Made by a program: the position numbers and the translations under genes
Shown here: piece after piece, positions 53,469 to 62,273 of the stretch
How positions within the stretch are numbered: position 1 is the first letter of the stretch
Layout: every line of letters starts with the position of its first letter
DNA from: DATJGR01 sp963812255
GTDB taxonomy: Bacteria; Pseudomonadota; Gammaproteobacteria; Pseudomonadales; Azotimanducaceae
NCBI GenBank assembly: GCA_963812255.1
Contig: CAWEUM010000002.1
Coordinates: 124,001 to 188,000 of the forward strand
Length of the DNA: 64,000 nt
Direction of reading: 5' to 3'
Notes under the pieces: model-generated
What the model saw: the letters and a program-made list of their open reading frames with translations, nothing else
What the model was told of the DNA's origin: nothing
Databases searched by the model: none

Positions 53469-53636
53469 GGATACACCTACCGCGGAATGCACGAATTGTA
53501 CCTGCGTCCTACGTCCACGCCTGTAAAGCGTTGTAACGCACGCGAACCGCCGGTCGGTTTACTTCGGACTACAAGCTCGTCACAGTTGGCCGCTGAGTCC
53601 TCGGCATAATACACCCAAACACCGGATGGCTTGGAC

Positions 53637-54920
53637 ATGCTGATTACAGATCTCGCCGACGTGCGCCCCGCAATTGTCGGTTTGGGCTACGTGGGTTTAC
53701 CCCTGGCTGTGGAATTCGGGCGGCGATACCCGACGATCGGGTTCGACATCAACGGCGGCCGAATCGAGGAGTTGCGTCGCAATAGCGATTCAACGCTCGA
53801 AGTCAGTCCGGAAGAACTCGCTGCAGCGACTAAGTTGAGCTATTCGACACAGCTGCCCGATATCGCCGACTGCAACGTCTACATCATTACGGTCCCAACC
53901 CCGATAGATGCCTACAAGCGACCGGATCTTGGCGCGTTGCGCTCGGCGAGCAGGACGGTCGGCGAAGTCATCAAACGCGGCGATGTCGTTGTCTACGAGT
54001 CCACCGTCTATCCCGGCGCGACCGAAGAGGTCTGTCTGCCGATCATCGAACACACGTCGGGGCTGCGCCTCAACAGCGACTTCTTCGCCGGTTACAGCCC
54101 GGAACGCATCAATCCGGGTGACAAGCTACATCGGCTGACGACCATCATGAAGGTCACTTCCGGTTCTACTCCCGAAGCGGCCGACTTCGTCGACCGCCTC
54201 TATGCCTCCATCGTCGGCGCCGGTACGCATCGCGCGTCGAGCATCCGCGTCGCAGAAGCCGCCAAGGTGATCGAAAACACTCAACGCGATCTGAACATCG
54301 CGCTGATCAACGAGTTGGCATTGATCTTCGAACGCATGGACATCGATACAGAGGAAGTGCTGCGCGCGGCGGGCACGAAGTGGAACTTCCTGTCGTTTCG
54401 TCCCGGGCTCGTGGGCGGACATTGCATTGGTGTCGATCCGTACTACCTGACCTTCAAGGCGCAGGAAATTGGCTACCACCCCGAGATCATTCTCGCTGGC
54501 CGCCGCATCAACGATTCGATGGGTACCCACGTCGTGGACCGGGTTGTCAAGCTCATGACCCAACGCAAGATTCATGTCGTGGACTCGAAGGTGCTGATCC
54601 TCGGATTGGCGTTCAAAGAGAACTGTCCCGATATTCGAAACACGCGCGTGGTCGACCTCGTCAGGGAGTTGGAGCGATACCGCGCCGACGTGGACGTCCA
54701 CGATCCGTGGGTTCACGCCGGCGACGCGGCCGAAGAATATCAGCTGCGGATGATCGATTCGCTGCCACAAGACCACTACGACGCGATCATCATCGCCGTC
54801 GCACATGATCAATTCCGCGAGATGGGAATCGAGGCGATTCGTGGCCTCGGCAAGGCCCAGTGCGTGATTTTCGACGTCAAGCATCTGTTTCCGAAGCAGT
54901 GCACGACGGCTCGGCTCTGA
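53637..54920 (+). CDS. Nucleotide-sugar dehydrogenase, TviB/WbpA type
   Basis: A 427-residue NAD-dependent dehydrogenase making a UDP-hexosaminuronate. I choose ATG 53637, since GGATGG lies seven bases upstream; TTG 53631 is an alternative. The NAD fold is PAIVGLGYVGLPLAVEFG, followed by VVYESTVYPGATEEVCLP, the catalytic cysteine in RPGLVGGHCIGVDPYYLTFK and the C-terminal VLILGLAFKENCPDIRNTRV. It is distinct from the Ugd at 43586. It begins an operon with an epimerase, prsK, prsR and galE, so it likely supplies a precursor for the exopolysaccharide. Confidence 0.9.
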   Translation: MLITDLADVRPAIVGLGYVGLPLAVEFGRRYPTIGFDINGGRIEELRRNSDSTLEVSPEELAAATKLSYSTQLPDIADCNVYIITVPTPIDAYKRPDLGALRSASRTVGEVIKRGDVVVYESTVYPGATEEVCLPIIEHTSGLRLNSDFFAGYSPERINPGDKLHRLTTIMKVTSGSTPEAADFVDRLYASIVGAGTHRASSIRVAEAAKVIENTQRDLNIALINELALIFERMDIDTEEVLRAAGTKWNFLSFRPGLVGGHCIGVDPYYLTFKAQEIGYHPEIILAGRRINDSMGTHVVDRVVKLMTQRKIHVVDSKVLILGLAFKENCPDIRNTRVVDLVRELERYRADVDVHDPWVHAGDAAEEYQLRMIDSLPQDHYDAIIIAVAHDQFREMGIEAIRGLGKAQCVIFDVKHLFPKQCTTARL

Positions 54921-54927
54921 ACACGCC

Positions 54928-55956
54928 GTGAAAGTCCTCGTTACCGGAAGCGCGGGGTTCATCGGTTCCCACCTCGCCACGCAATTGCTCGATCGCGGCG
55001 ACACGGTGGTCGGCATCGACAACCTCAATGACTACTACGACGTCGCGCTGAAAAAGGCACGTCTCGAACGCCTGCTCGACCGTACAGGGTTCCAGAACGA
55101 GACGATCGACATCACCGATCAATCCGCATTTCGTGCCGCGTTCGAGCGCGAACGTCCCGATCGGGTGGTGCACCTGGCGGCGCAGGCCGGAGTCAGATAT
55201 TCACTCGAGAACCCGCAAGCCTATATCGACGCAAACGTCACCGGGTTTCTCAACGTACTAGAGTGCGTGCGACACATTGGTACTCGGCACTTGGTGTATG
55301 CGTCGTCGAGTTCGGTCTACGGTACCAACGAACGCATGCCGTTTTCGGTCGACCACAACGTGGATCACCCGGTCAGCCTGTACGCCGCGACGAAAAAGAC
55401 CAACGAATTGATGGCGCACACCTATAGCCATCTGTTTCAGATTCCCACGACCGGGCTAAGGTTTTTTACGGTCTATGGTCCGTGGGGACGGCCCGATATG
55501 GCGCTGTTCCATTTCACGCGATGCATCCTCGCCGGTAAGCCCATCGAAGTGTTCAATCATGGCCATCATCGGCGTGACTTCACCTATGTCGACGACATCG
55601 TCGAAGGCGTCGTGCGAGTGCTCGACCGCGTTCCGGTCGCCTCCGTCGCCGAGGCTGAATTGGACAAACGTGAATCACCCGGCGCTTCCAGATCGGCGCC
55701 CTATCGCCTCTACAATATCGGCAGCAACAACCCGATCGAACTGCTTCGATACATTGAAGTGCTCGAAGACGCCTTGGGCCGCAAAGCCGATAAGCTCCTA
55801 CTGCCTATGCAACCTGGCGACGTCGCTGATACCTACGCTGATGTGACCGCGTTGGTGCGCGACATCGGCTACCAGCCAGGGACCCCGATCGAAGTCGGCG
55901 TCGCCCGCTTCGTCGACTGGTATCGAGACTTCTACGGCATAGACCAAGGCGGGTAG
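54928..55956 (+). CDS. NAD-dependent UDP-glucuronate 4-epimerase
   Basis: A 342-residue short-chain dehydrogenase-fold epimerase converting UDP-GlcA to UDP-GalA. It starts at GTG 54928. The NAD motif is KVLVTGSAGFIGSHLATQLL, then DNLNDYYDVALKKARLERL, a hallmark of this group, and HLAAQAGVRYSLENPQAYID. The catalytic YxxxK is in SLYAATKKTNELMAHTYS and TGLRFFTVYGPWGRPDMALF follows. It lies seven bases after the dehydrogenase. Using UDP-GlcA from ugd it could supply a uronic-acid residue of the polymer. Confidence 0.9.
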   Translation: MKVLVTGSAGFIGSHLATQLLDRGDTVVGIDNLNDYYDVALKKARLERLLDRTGFQNETIDITDQSAFRAAFERERPDRVVHLAAQAGVRYSLENPQAYIDANVTGFLNVLECVRHIGTRHLVYASSSSVYGTNERMPFSVDHNVDHPVSLYAATKKTNELMAHTYSHLFQIPTTGLRFFTVYGPWGRPDMALFHFTRCILAGKPIEVFNHGHHRRDFTYVDDIVEGVVRVLDRVPVASVAEAELDKRESPGASRSAPYRLYNIGSNNPIELLRYIEVLEDALGRKADKLLLPMQPGDVADTYADVTALVRDIGYQPGTPIEVGVARFVDWYRDFYGIDQGG

Positions 55957-55959
55957 GTC

Positions 55960-58026
55960 GTGTACAGCCAACTCGAGACCGTCGCCGAAAGCGGACTCCT
56001 GATCGGGCTGGTTGCGTATGCGATTCTCGTCATCTTCTTCATCTACGGCTGGTCCAAACGTATCAGCGGTCGGGCCGCACTGATCGCCTCGGTACTGACG
56101 ATGACGTGGTTTGGCGCGTTCGCTTCGTTGGGACAGCGGCCGGTCACGGACATGGTCGAAATATCCGCGTATGCGGCCTGGATTGCGTTGCTGACTCGAA
56201 TTCTGGGCATCGACGTCGAGCGATTTCGAAATCCGATCTATCGAAGTCAGACCGGAATCGCCATCCTGACCGCCGTCGTGTATGCAGTTGCGCTGTTCAC
56301 GCTGAGCCTACCTCAATATTTCGATGCGCTCGACTGGCCGCTGCTACTGAAATTGTTTTTCTGCATCGTTGGGATCGTCACGCTGGAGCAGGTGGCGCGC
56401 AACACACGTCGAGATCATCAGTGGAACATCAAGTTTCTGATCATCGGTCTAGGCATCGTGTTCACGTACGGATTTGCGCTCTATGCCGACGCGCTGTTGT
56501 TCAGCGCGACGAATCTCAAACTGCTTGCGCCGCAGGGATACATCTATGCGGTCGCGGCACCGTTCATCTGCATCGCGTCGCTGCGCAACGCATCGCATCC
56601 AATGAACGTGAACCTTTCACGCAGCTTCGTCTTCCGCACGGGTTCACTGCTGTTGACCGGCGGCTATCTCCTGATCATGGGCACGGCAGGCTATTACGTC
56701 CGCTTTTTTGGCGGCGAATGGGGCGATGTCTTTCAAGTCTTCCTCGTCTGCGCGGGCCTGATCGGTCTCGTCGTAGTCGCGGTGTCTGGCCAGGTTCGCA
56801 ATGCGCTTCGGATGGCGATCACCCGCAATCTATTCAAATACAAGTACGACTATCGCGACGAATGGCTGCGAGTGACCCGCGAGTTGACCCAGATCGACGT
56901 CGACGAAGGTTTGGGAACGCGGGCGATCCACGCACTGAAGGACCTCCTCCACGCCAATGCAGGCGCGTACTGGCGACTATCGAATGAAAACGTTCTGCTC
57001 CCGGTGGCGCAGATCGGCGGCGGCCAATGGAGCTGGCCACTATCGCTCGCTGGTTCGCGCTCGGCTGCCGCATTTTTCGATCGACTGGGTTGGATCGTCG
57101 ATCTCGAGGAGTACCGTCGATCGCCTTCCAGCTACGACGGTTTGGAGCTCGGCGTCGATCTCAACCTGCTCGAAGGCGCGCGATTTCTCGTGCCACTACC
57201 TGTCGAGGAGCGGCTCTTCGGCATCATCGCAATCGGGCCACCGTCGATGCCGATGACGCTGACCTGGGAGGATTACGACATACTGAAGGTCATCGCCCGA
57301 CAAACGGCCGCATTTCTCGCGCTGCAACACGCCGACAGCGTCTTGTCCGCCTCCAAGCAGCTGCGGGCGATGGATCAGATGTCCGCATTTGTCATTCACG
57401 ACCTCAAGACCGTCAATGCCCAACTGGGGTTGCTGCTTCACAACGCCGAGCGACACAAACGTAATCCCGCGTTCATCGATGATATGTTGACGACAACCGA
57501 AAACGCCGTCGCGCGCATGACCAAGCTGGTTGATCACCTTCGCGCGAAGGACCCAACGTCGACGGCAACGGACGTCGATTTGATCGAAGTCGTCAAGCAG
57601 GCCGTTCACGATCGAATGACACAACAACCACAGCCGAAGATCGAGCAGTCGGCCACTTCGATCTCGATCCGAGCAGATCCTGACCGACTGCGCGCCGTAT
57701 TGAGTCATGTCGTACAGAATGCCCAGGATGCAACGCCTGCTAAAGGCACGGTACAGATTCGTGTCGCGGCGGCGGGCGTTTGGGCGACCGTGACAGTGAC
57801 TGATACCGGTCACGGCATGAAAGCAGAATTCATCGAAAAGGAGTTATTCGCACCTTTTGTCACCACCAAAGGCGTCTCCGGAATCGGAGTCGGCGCCTAC
57901 CAGTGCCGTGAGTACGTGCGCTCACTCGGTGGCGACGTTTCAGTACGCAGCCAATGCGGTGTAGGCACCGAATTTACGCTGCGCTTGCCGCTCGCTCCGG
58001 CGAGCAGGGTTGAAGCGCTCACATGA
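55960..58026 (+). CDS. prsK: PEP-CTERM system histidine kinase PrsK
   Basis: A 688-residue membrane sensor kinase. The N-terminal ~280 residues hold many membrane helices (GLLIGLVAYAILVIFFIYGW, GLIGLVVVAVSGQVRNAL). A GAF-like region covers ~300-470. The phosphoacceptor His is in SAFVIHDLKTVNAQLG (His480), and the ATPase domain has QNAQDATPAKGTVQIRV, DTGHGMKAEF and GVGAYQCREYVRSLGG. The layout is that of PrsK, which with PrsR controls PEP-CTERM genes. It starts at GTG 55960, four bases after the epimerase stop, and overlaps prsR in ATGA. Confidence 0.92.
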   Translation: MYSQLETVAESGLLIGLVAYAILVIFFIYGWSKRISGRAALIASVLTMTWFGAFASLGQRPVTDMVEISAYAAWIALLTRILGIDVERFRNPIYRSQTGIAILTAVVYAVALFTLSLPQYFDALDWPLLLKLFFCIVGIVTLEQVARNTRRDHQWNIKFLIIGLGIVFTYGFALYADALLFSATNLKLLAPQGYIYAVAAPFICIASLRNASHPMNVNLSRSFVFRTGSLLLTGGYLLIMGTAGYYVRFFGGEWGDVFQVFLVCAGLIGLVVVAVSGQVRNALRMAITRNLFKYKYDYRDEWLRVTRELTQIDVDEGLGTRAIHALKDLLHANAGAYWRLSNENVLLPVAQIGGGQWSWPLSLAGSRSAAAFFDRLGWIVDLEEYRRSPSSYDGLELGVDLNLLEGARFLVPLPVEERLFGIIAIGPPSMPMTLTWEDYDILKVIARQTAAFLALQHADSVLSASKQLRAMDQMSAFVIHDLKTVNAQLGLLLHNAERHKRNPAFIDDMLTTTENAVARMTKLVDHLRAKDPTSTATDVDLIEVVKQAVHDRMTQQPQPKIEQSATSISIRADPDRLRAVLSHVVQNAQDATPAKGTVQIRVAAAGVWATVTVTDTGHGMKAEFIEKELFAPFVTTKGVSGIGVGAYQCREYVRSLGGDVSVRSQCGVGTEFTLRLPLAPASRVEALT

Positions 58027-59387
58027 ATGCGCGCCAACTTCTGATCATCGAGGATGACCCGGGACTACAGAAGCAAATGCGCTGGTGTTTCGCCGATACA
58101 GACTATGAGATCGCAATCGCCGCCAACGAGACCGATGCAGTTGCGGCGCTGCGACGCAGCCCGCCCAAGGTCGTCACCCTCGATCTCGGTTTGCCGCCCG
58201 ATCCGGGCGGCAGCAAAGTCGGTTTCAGCATCCTGAACACGATTCGTGCATTACTTCCGGATTGCAAGATCATTGTCATCACGGGACGCGAAGAACACGA
58301 TCACGCGGTGCAGGCGATCGCCGCCGGTGCGTATGATTTCTACCGCAAACCCATCGATGCCGACACGCTACGCTTCGTCGTCGATCGCGCATTCCGCCTT
58401 GCGGACCTCGAACAGGACAACCGCAGACTCGCGGCGGCTCAAACGCCCACGCCACTGGCCGGCATCATCTCGAGTAGCCCGAAAATGCAGGGCATGGGCC
58501 GGCTCATCGAACGGGTCGCGCCAACCGATGCAAGCGTTTTGATCCTTGGTGAGACTGGCACAGGCAAGGAGCTTGTCGCACGCGCGGTGCACGAATTGAG
58601 CTTGCGCCGGGAACGCCCTTTCGTGGCCATCAATTGCGCCGCCATTCCGGAGAACCTGCTGGAAAGCGAGCTGTTCGGACACGAAAAAGGCGCGTTCACG
58701 GGCGCTGTGGCGCGAAAACACGGACGCATCGAAATGGCTGACGGTGGCACGTTGTTTCTCGACGAGATTGGCGACATGCCGCTGCCGCTGCAGGCAAAGA
58801 TTCTGAGGTTCTTGCAGGAGCGGTCTCTGGAGCGCGTCGGCGGTCACGCGCTGATTAATGTAGATGTCCGCATCGTGTGTGCGACCCATCGCCCCATCGA
58901 GGAAATGTTGGCACAAAAGACATTCCGGGACGATCTCTACTTCAGGTTGGCCGAGATGACCGTCAACGTCCCTCCCCTTCGCGAACGAGAAGACGATGTC
59001 GTGCTGCTCGCGCGCGCGTTTCTGCAGCGTTTCGCGCCGGATCGGAAGATCTCGTTTTCCGAAGATGCAGTGGCCGCGTTGCATGGCTGGAACTGGCCCG
59101 GGAACGTTCGAGAACTGGAAAATCGAGTCAAGCGTGCCAGCATCATGGCCGACGGGGCACGGATTACGCGGCATGATCTCGACATCGACATAGCCATCGA
59201 CTTAGAGGACGAGACATTGCCTCTGTCGCTCAAACAGGCGCGCGACCAGGCCGAAATCAAAGCCATTACACGAGCGCTCGCGCGCGCCAAGAACAACCTT
59301 GCGCAGACATCGCGACTGCTTGGCATCTCGCGCCCGACCTTGTACGGACTTCTCGAGAAATATCAACTCGGACATCATGATGACTGA
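58023..59387 (+). CDS. prsR: PEP-CTERM-box response regulator PrsR, sigma54-dependent
   Basis: A 454-residue NtrC-family regulator. The receiver phosphoacceptor is Asp54 (VVTLDLGLPPDPGG). The AAA domain has Walker A ILGETGTGKELVARAVHEL and the sigma54 loop EKGAFTGAVARKHGR, so it activates RpoN promoters. The C-terminal Fis helix-turn-helix is QTSRLLGISRPTLYGLLEKY. It pairs with PrsK, overlapping it by four bases, and should activate PEP-CTERM and exopolysaccharide genes. I did not find a convincing sigma54 promoter in the window. Confidence 0.93.
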   Translation: MNARQLLIIEDDPGLQKQMRWCFADTDYEIAIAANETDAVAALRRSPPKVVTLDLGLPPDPGGSKVGFSILNTIRALLPDCKIIVITGREEHDHAVQAIAAGAYDFYRKPIDADTLRFVVDRAFRLADLEQDNRRLAAAQTPTPLAGIISSSPKMQGMGRLIERVAPTDASVLILGETGTGKELVARAVHELSLRRERPFVAINCAAIPENLLESELFGHEKGAFTGAVARKHGRIEMADGGTLFLDEIGDMPLPLQAKILRFLQERSLERVGGHALINVDVRIVCATHRPIEEMLAQKTFRDDLYFRLAEMTVNVPPLREREDDVVLLARAFLQRFAPDRKISFSEDAVAALHGWNWPGNVRELENRVKRASIMADGARITRHDLDIDIAIDLEDETLPLSLKQARDQAEIKAITRALARAKNNLAQTSRLLGISRPTLYGLLEKYQLGHHDD

Positions 59388-60408
59388 CCAAAACCGCAGC
59401 GTCCTCGTAACCGGGGGAGCCGGGTTCATCGGCAGCCACGCGTGCGTCGAGCTTTTGAACGCCGGACACAACGTCATCGTGCTCGACAACCTATCGAACA
59501 GCAGCGCGAAGTCGCTCGATGCGGTACGCCGGATCACAAATCGCCCGCTGGAATTCGTTCGCGGCGATCTGCGTGACGTGAACTGCCTCGATACTGTATT
59601 CGCATCGCACCCGATCGACGCGGTCATCCATTTCGGCGGTCTCAAGGCCGTTGGCGAGTCCGTCGAGCAACCGATGCTGTACTACGAAAACAACGTAACG
59701 GGCACGTTGCATCTGATCAACGCGATGAAGGCGCACTCTGTCAAAACCCTGGTGTTCAGCTCATCGGCAACGGTCTACGGAGACCCCGCGCGTGTCCCGG
59801 TAACTGAAGATCTACCGACCAACGCGACCAATCCATACGGGCGCTCGAAGCTGATCATCGAGCAGATGCTGTACGACCTGCACGCGTCGGATCCCGAGTG
59901 GCGTATCTCGCTGCTTCGTTACTTCAATCCGGTCGGCGCGCATGCAAGCGGCGAACTCGGCGAAGATCCTCGCGGCGCACCGAACAATTTGTTGCCATAC
60001 ATCGCCCAGGTGGCGGTGGGTCGGCGACCGCATCTGCGCATATTCGGCAACGACTACAACACCCGCGACGGTACCGGCGTCCGCGACTACGTCCATGTCG
60101 TGGATCTCGTACGCGGCCATCTCGCCGCGTTGGACTATCTTGCCGTCCAGGGTCCACAACTGAGCGTGCACAATCTCGGAACCGGCCATGGCTCATCGGT
60201 GATGGAAGCCATTCGCGCCTTCGAGGAAGCGTCTGAAAGGGAGATTCCCTATTGCGTCGTCGCTCGACGTCCCGGCGACATCGCCGAGTGCTGGTCCGAT
60301 ACTACCAAGGCGCGCCGCGAGCTCGGCTGGACTGCCGAGTTCGACCTCAACGCGATGTGTCGCGACGCGTGGCTTTGGCAATCACGACATCCAAACGGAT
60401 TCGGTTAA
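59377..60408 (+). CDS. galE: UDP-glucose 4-epimerase GalE
   Basis: A 343-residue epimerase interconverting UDP-glucose and UDP-galactose. I choose ATG 59377, overlapping prsR by 11 bases; the next codon is also ATG. The NAD fold is SVLVTGGAGFIGSHACVELL, then FGGLKAVGESVEQPMLYYEN and the SSSATVYGDP and NPYGRSKLIIEQML catalytic segments. Its C-terminus RRELGWTAEFDLNAMCRDAW is diagnostic. It is the last gene of the operon and provides a galactose donor for the exopolysaccharide. Confidence 0.94.
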   Translation: MMTDQNRSVLVTGGAGFIGSHACVELLNAGHNVIVLDNLSNSSAKSLDAVRRITNRPLEFVRGDLRDVNCLDTVFASHPIDAVIHFGGLKAVGESVEQPMLYYENNVTGTLHLINAMKAHSVKTLVFSSSATVYGDPARVPVTEDLPTNATNPYGRSKLIIEQMLYDLHASDPEWRISLLRYFNPVGAHASGELGEDPRGAPNNLLPYIAQVAVGRRPHLRIFGNDYNTRDGTGVRDYVHVVDLVRGHLAALDYLAVQGPQLSVHNLGTGHGSSVMEAIRAFEEASEREIPYCVVARRPGDIAECWSDTTKARRELGWTAEFDLNAMCRDAWLWQSRHPNGFG

Positions 60409-60606
60409 GCGCTGGCCCTGTGACTCTTCAACAACGTATTGGCTTCGACGACCTGTTCGAGCGCGCTGGTGACTTCGCTGCGCGGGTTATCGAGACAAAC
60501 CGGGACATCGAGCCGGAACTCGATGCCCTTACCGGCATCGACGCACTTGCCGCCACCCAGCGCAACGCTGCAGTCGATCGATTTGCCGCGCAACGCTTTG
60601 CTAGAT
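60405..60606 (-). pseudogene. Remnant of an iron-containing alcohol (glycerol-type) dehydrogenase
   Basis: The frame following the GST stop reads SIDCSVALGGGKCVDAGKGI, the NAD-binding GGGK-D-AK motif of glycerol dehydrogenase-type enzymes. Soon after it reads VTSALEQVVEANTLLKS, which in intact relatives lies much further on (VTPALE-EANTLLSG). About 100 residues between the two are missing, as are both ends. I see no start codon for it. It is an internally deleted relic beside galE and GST. Confidence 0.75.
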
Positions 60607-61353
60607 CTCCAGGACACCGCGGCGCGGAACGTCCCCGAGGACCGTATCGTTGCTGATGGGAGCGCCCGCGTCGCGCAACGCGTCGCGCTGCTGCGCGATG
60701 GGTGTGCGCGCGCAGAGATCTTCAAAGGCGCGCAGCTTTGCAAACGCGTCCTCGCCCAGTACGCGTGCGATATACGCGGCGCTGTTCGGCCAGCGTGCGG
60801 CATCCACCTGGTAGCGCGCGTAGGCGGCGTTGCGAAAGAACGCGGCGATCGAAATATCCGCAATCGATAGCGTGCCGAACAGGCAGCCGCTGGGTGGCAG
60901 CTGCTCCTCCAGATAGTCCAGGATCTGAGGCAATTCCTCAGTCCGCGCGCGCGCCACGACGGCCTCGTCTGGCGCTTCGCCCCAGACGAACCGGCGAATG
61001 ACAAGCTGATTGAACAAGTGCCAGATGATCACCTCGCCGATGCGGCTGTCGGCAAATTCTTCGAACCAGCGCGCGCGGGCACGTTCGACAATGTCCTGGG
61101 GGTACACGTGCGGCGCCGGATAGCGATCTTCCAGGTACTGGCAGATCACCGACGAATCGGCCAGCGTCACGGCATCGTCGATGAGCACCGGAATGCGCCG
61201 TAGCGGGCTCAGCCCGGCAAACCGATCATCGCCAAAGAACGGCGTGATCGGATCGATCTCATACGCGAGGCCCTTCACCTCGAGGCAAACGAGTACCTTG
61301 CGCACGTAGGGTGAGAGGTAGCTGCCAATCAGGCGAACGGGGGCGGATTGCAT
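60601..61353 (-). CDS. Glutathione S-transferase family protein
   Basis: A 250-residue GST; start ATG 61353 (QSAPVRLIGSYLSPYVRKVL). Active-site Ser or Tyr lies in the N-terminal SYLSPYVRK. The glutathione-binding cis-Pro and Glu-Ser-like site is in PLRRIPVLIDDAVTLADSSV. The helical domain holds GCLFGTLSIADISIAAFFRN. Substrate unknown. It stands between a dehydrogenase relic and an integrase relic, so it may be a leftover of an exchanged region. Its ORF has no frameshift. Confidence 0.85.
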   Translation of the reverse strand: MQSAPVRLIGSYLSPYVRKVLVCLEVKGLAYEIDPITPFFGDDRFAGLSPLRRIPVLIDDAVTLADSSVICQYLEDRYPAPHVYPQDIVERARARWFEEFADSRIGEVIIWHLFNQLVIRRFVWGEAPDEAVVARARTEELPQILDYLEEQLPPSGCLFGTLSIADISIAAFFRNAAYARYQVDAARWPNSAAYIARVLGEDAFAKLRAFEDLCARTPIAQQRDALRDAGAPISNDTVLGDVPRRGVLEI

Positions 61354-61424
61354 GGGATTGCCTGTTCCTTGAAGCAGCGCACTATGGCGGAGGATAGGGA
61401 GCACAAACCACCTGTTGGCTAATC

Positions 61425-61722
61425 GTGCTGAGTATGGCCCATGTCATCGGCGCGGTCGGTGCCATGCCGGTCGTGCTTTCGCAGCGGGTGACCCACCTTG
61501 CGAAGGCGGCGAGCGTTGTTACCCGGCTACACGCATTGCGCCATACCGCAATTTCGAACTGGATTCGCCGCGGGAGGAACGCGAAGGTTGTGCAAGAGCG
61601 CGCCGGCGACAGTTCCTATTACGGTCACGATGGACGTCTACGGGCACCTGTTCGAGTCGCTCTCAGCTGATGAAATCGAAGCACTCGATGCTAGAATCCT
61701 CGGCCCGCGACGCGGCGCTTGA
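61425..61722 (+). pseudogene. Tyrosine recombinase (integrase) C-terminal remnant, frameshifted
   Basis: About 70 residues of an integrase survive. One frame gives TRLHALRHTAISNWIRRG and KVVQERAGDSS, with the HxxR box. A one-base insertion near 61617 moves the rest to another frame, giving ITVTMDVYGHLFESLSADEI with the catalytic Tyr, ending at 61722. The N-terminal part of the protein is missing. It lies 77 bases before tRNA-Ser, a common integration site. Confidence 0.82.
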
Positions 61723-61799
61723 ACGATTCTTACCAGACTCTTACCAACGCGCGCCGACCGACGCACTCAGTCGCGGCAACTGACTGATATTTCTTCATT

Positions 61800-61887
61800 G
61801 GAGGGGTGGCTGAGCGGTTGAAAGCACTGGTCTTGAAAATCAGCGGGCGGCAACGCCCCGAGGGTTCGAATCCCTCCCCCTCCGCCA
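61800..61887 (+). tRNA. tRNA-Ser(UGA)
   Basis: A complete cloverleaf with a long variable arm. The acceptor stem GGAGGGG pairs with CCCCTCC. The anticodon loop CTTGAAA carries UGA (61834-61836), the T arm is GAGGG-TTCGAAT-CCCTC, and the terminal CCA is encoded. The anticodon reads UCA-type serine codons. Confidence 0.96.
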
Positions 61888-62273
61888 CTGCCCACAACTT
61901 TATGATTTCATTCGGCTTTTTGAAGTCCTGCCACCAATTCCACTAAGCCGTGCTCGACGCCGTCTTGGAAAGGTAGTGCAAATCGAATCCTGACTAGTCA
62001 GCACGAATCAACGAAGCCGAATTCCCACAGTCATCACATTGAGTCACCGAGACTATGTGCGTCACGAGCGCGCGCTCGCCGGGCGATCGCCAACCGCGTT
62101 CACCTGCCGTTCGGCGCGCTCGACGCGATCGAAAAACGCAATCATCGACAGCCTACGATTAACCAATGGGCGTACCTACTTTTTTCGCGCAGCGCAGCGA
62201 TAGGTTCGGAAACGAACAGAAGTCTCGATTTCCCGCGGTTACCGTGAAGTCCGTCAATCCCCACGAGTCGATC
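61888..62273. other. Gene-free stretch between tRNA-Ser and the cytochrome c peroxidase
   Basis: A 386-base stretch. I see no supported gene, terminator or RNA. A short repeat of the tRNA 3' end, which would mark an attachment site, is not visible. The upstream open frame of the peroxidase begins at 62166 but carries no signal, so the real start is 62274. Confidence 0.5.
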
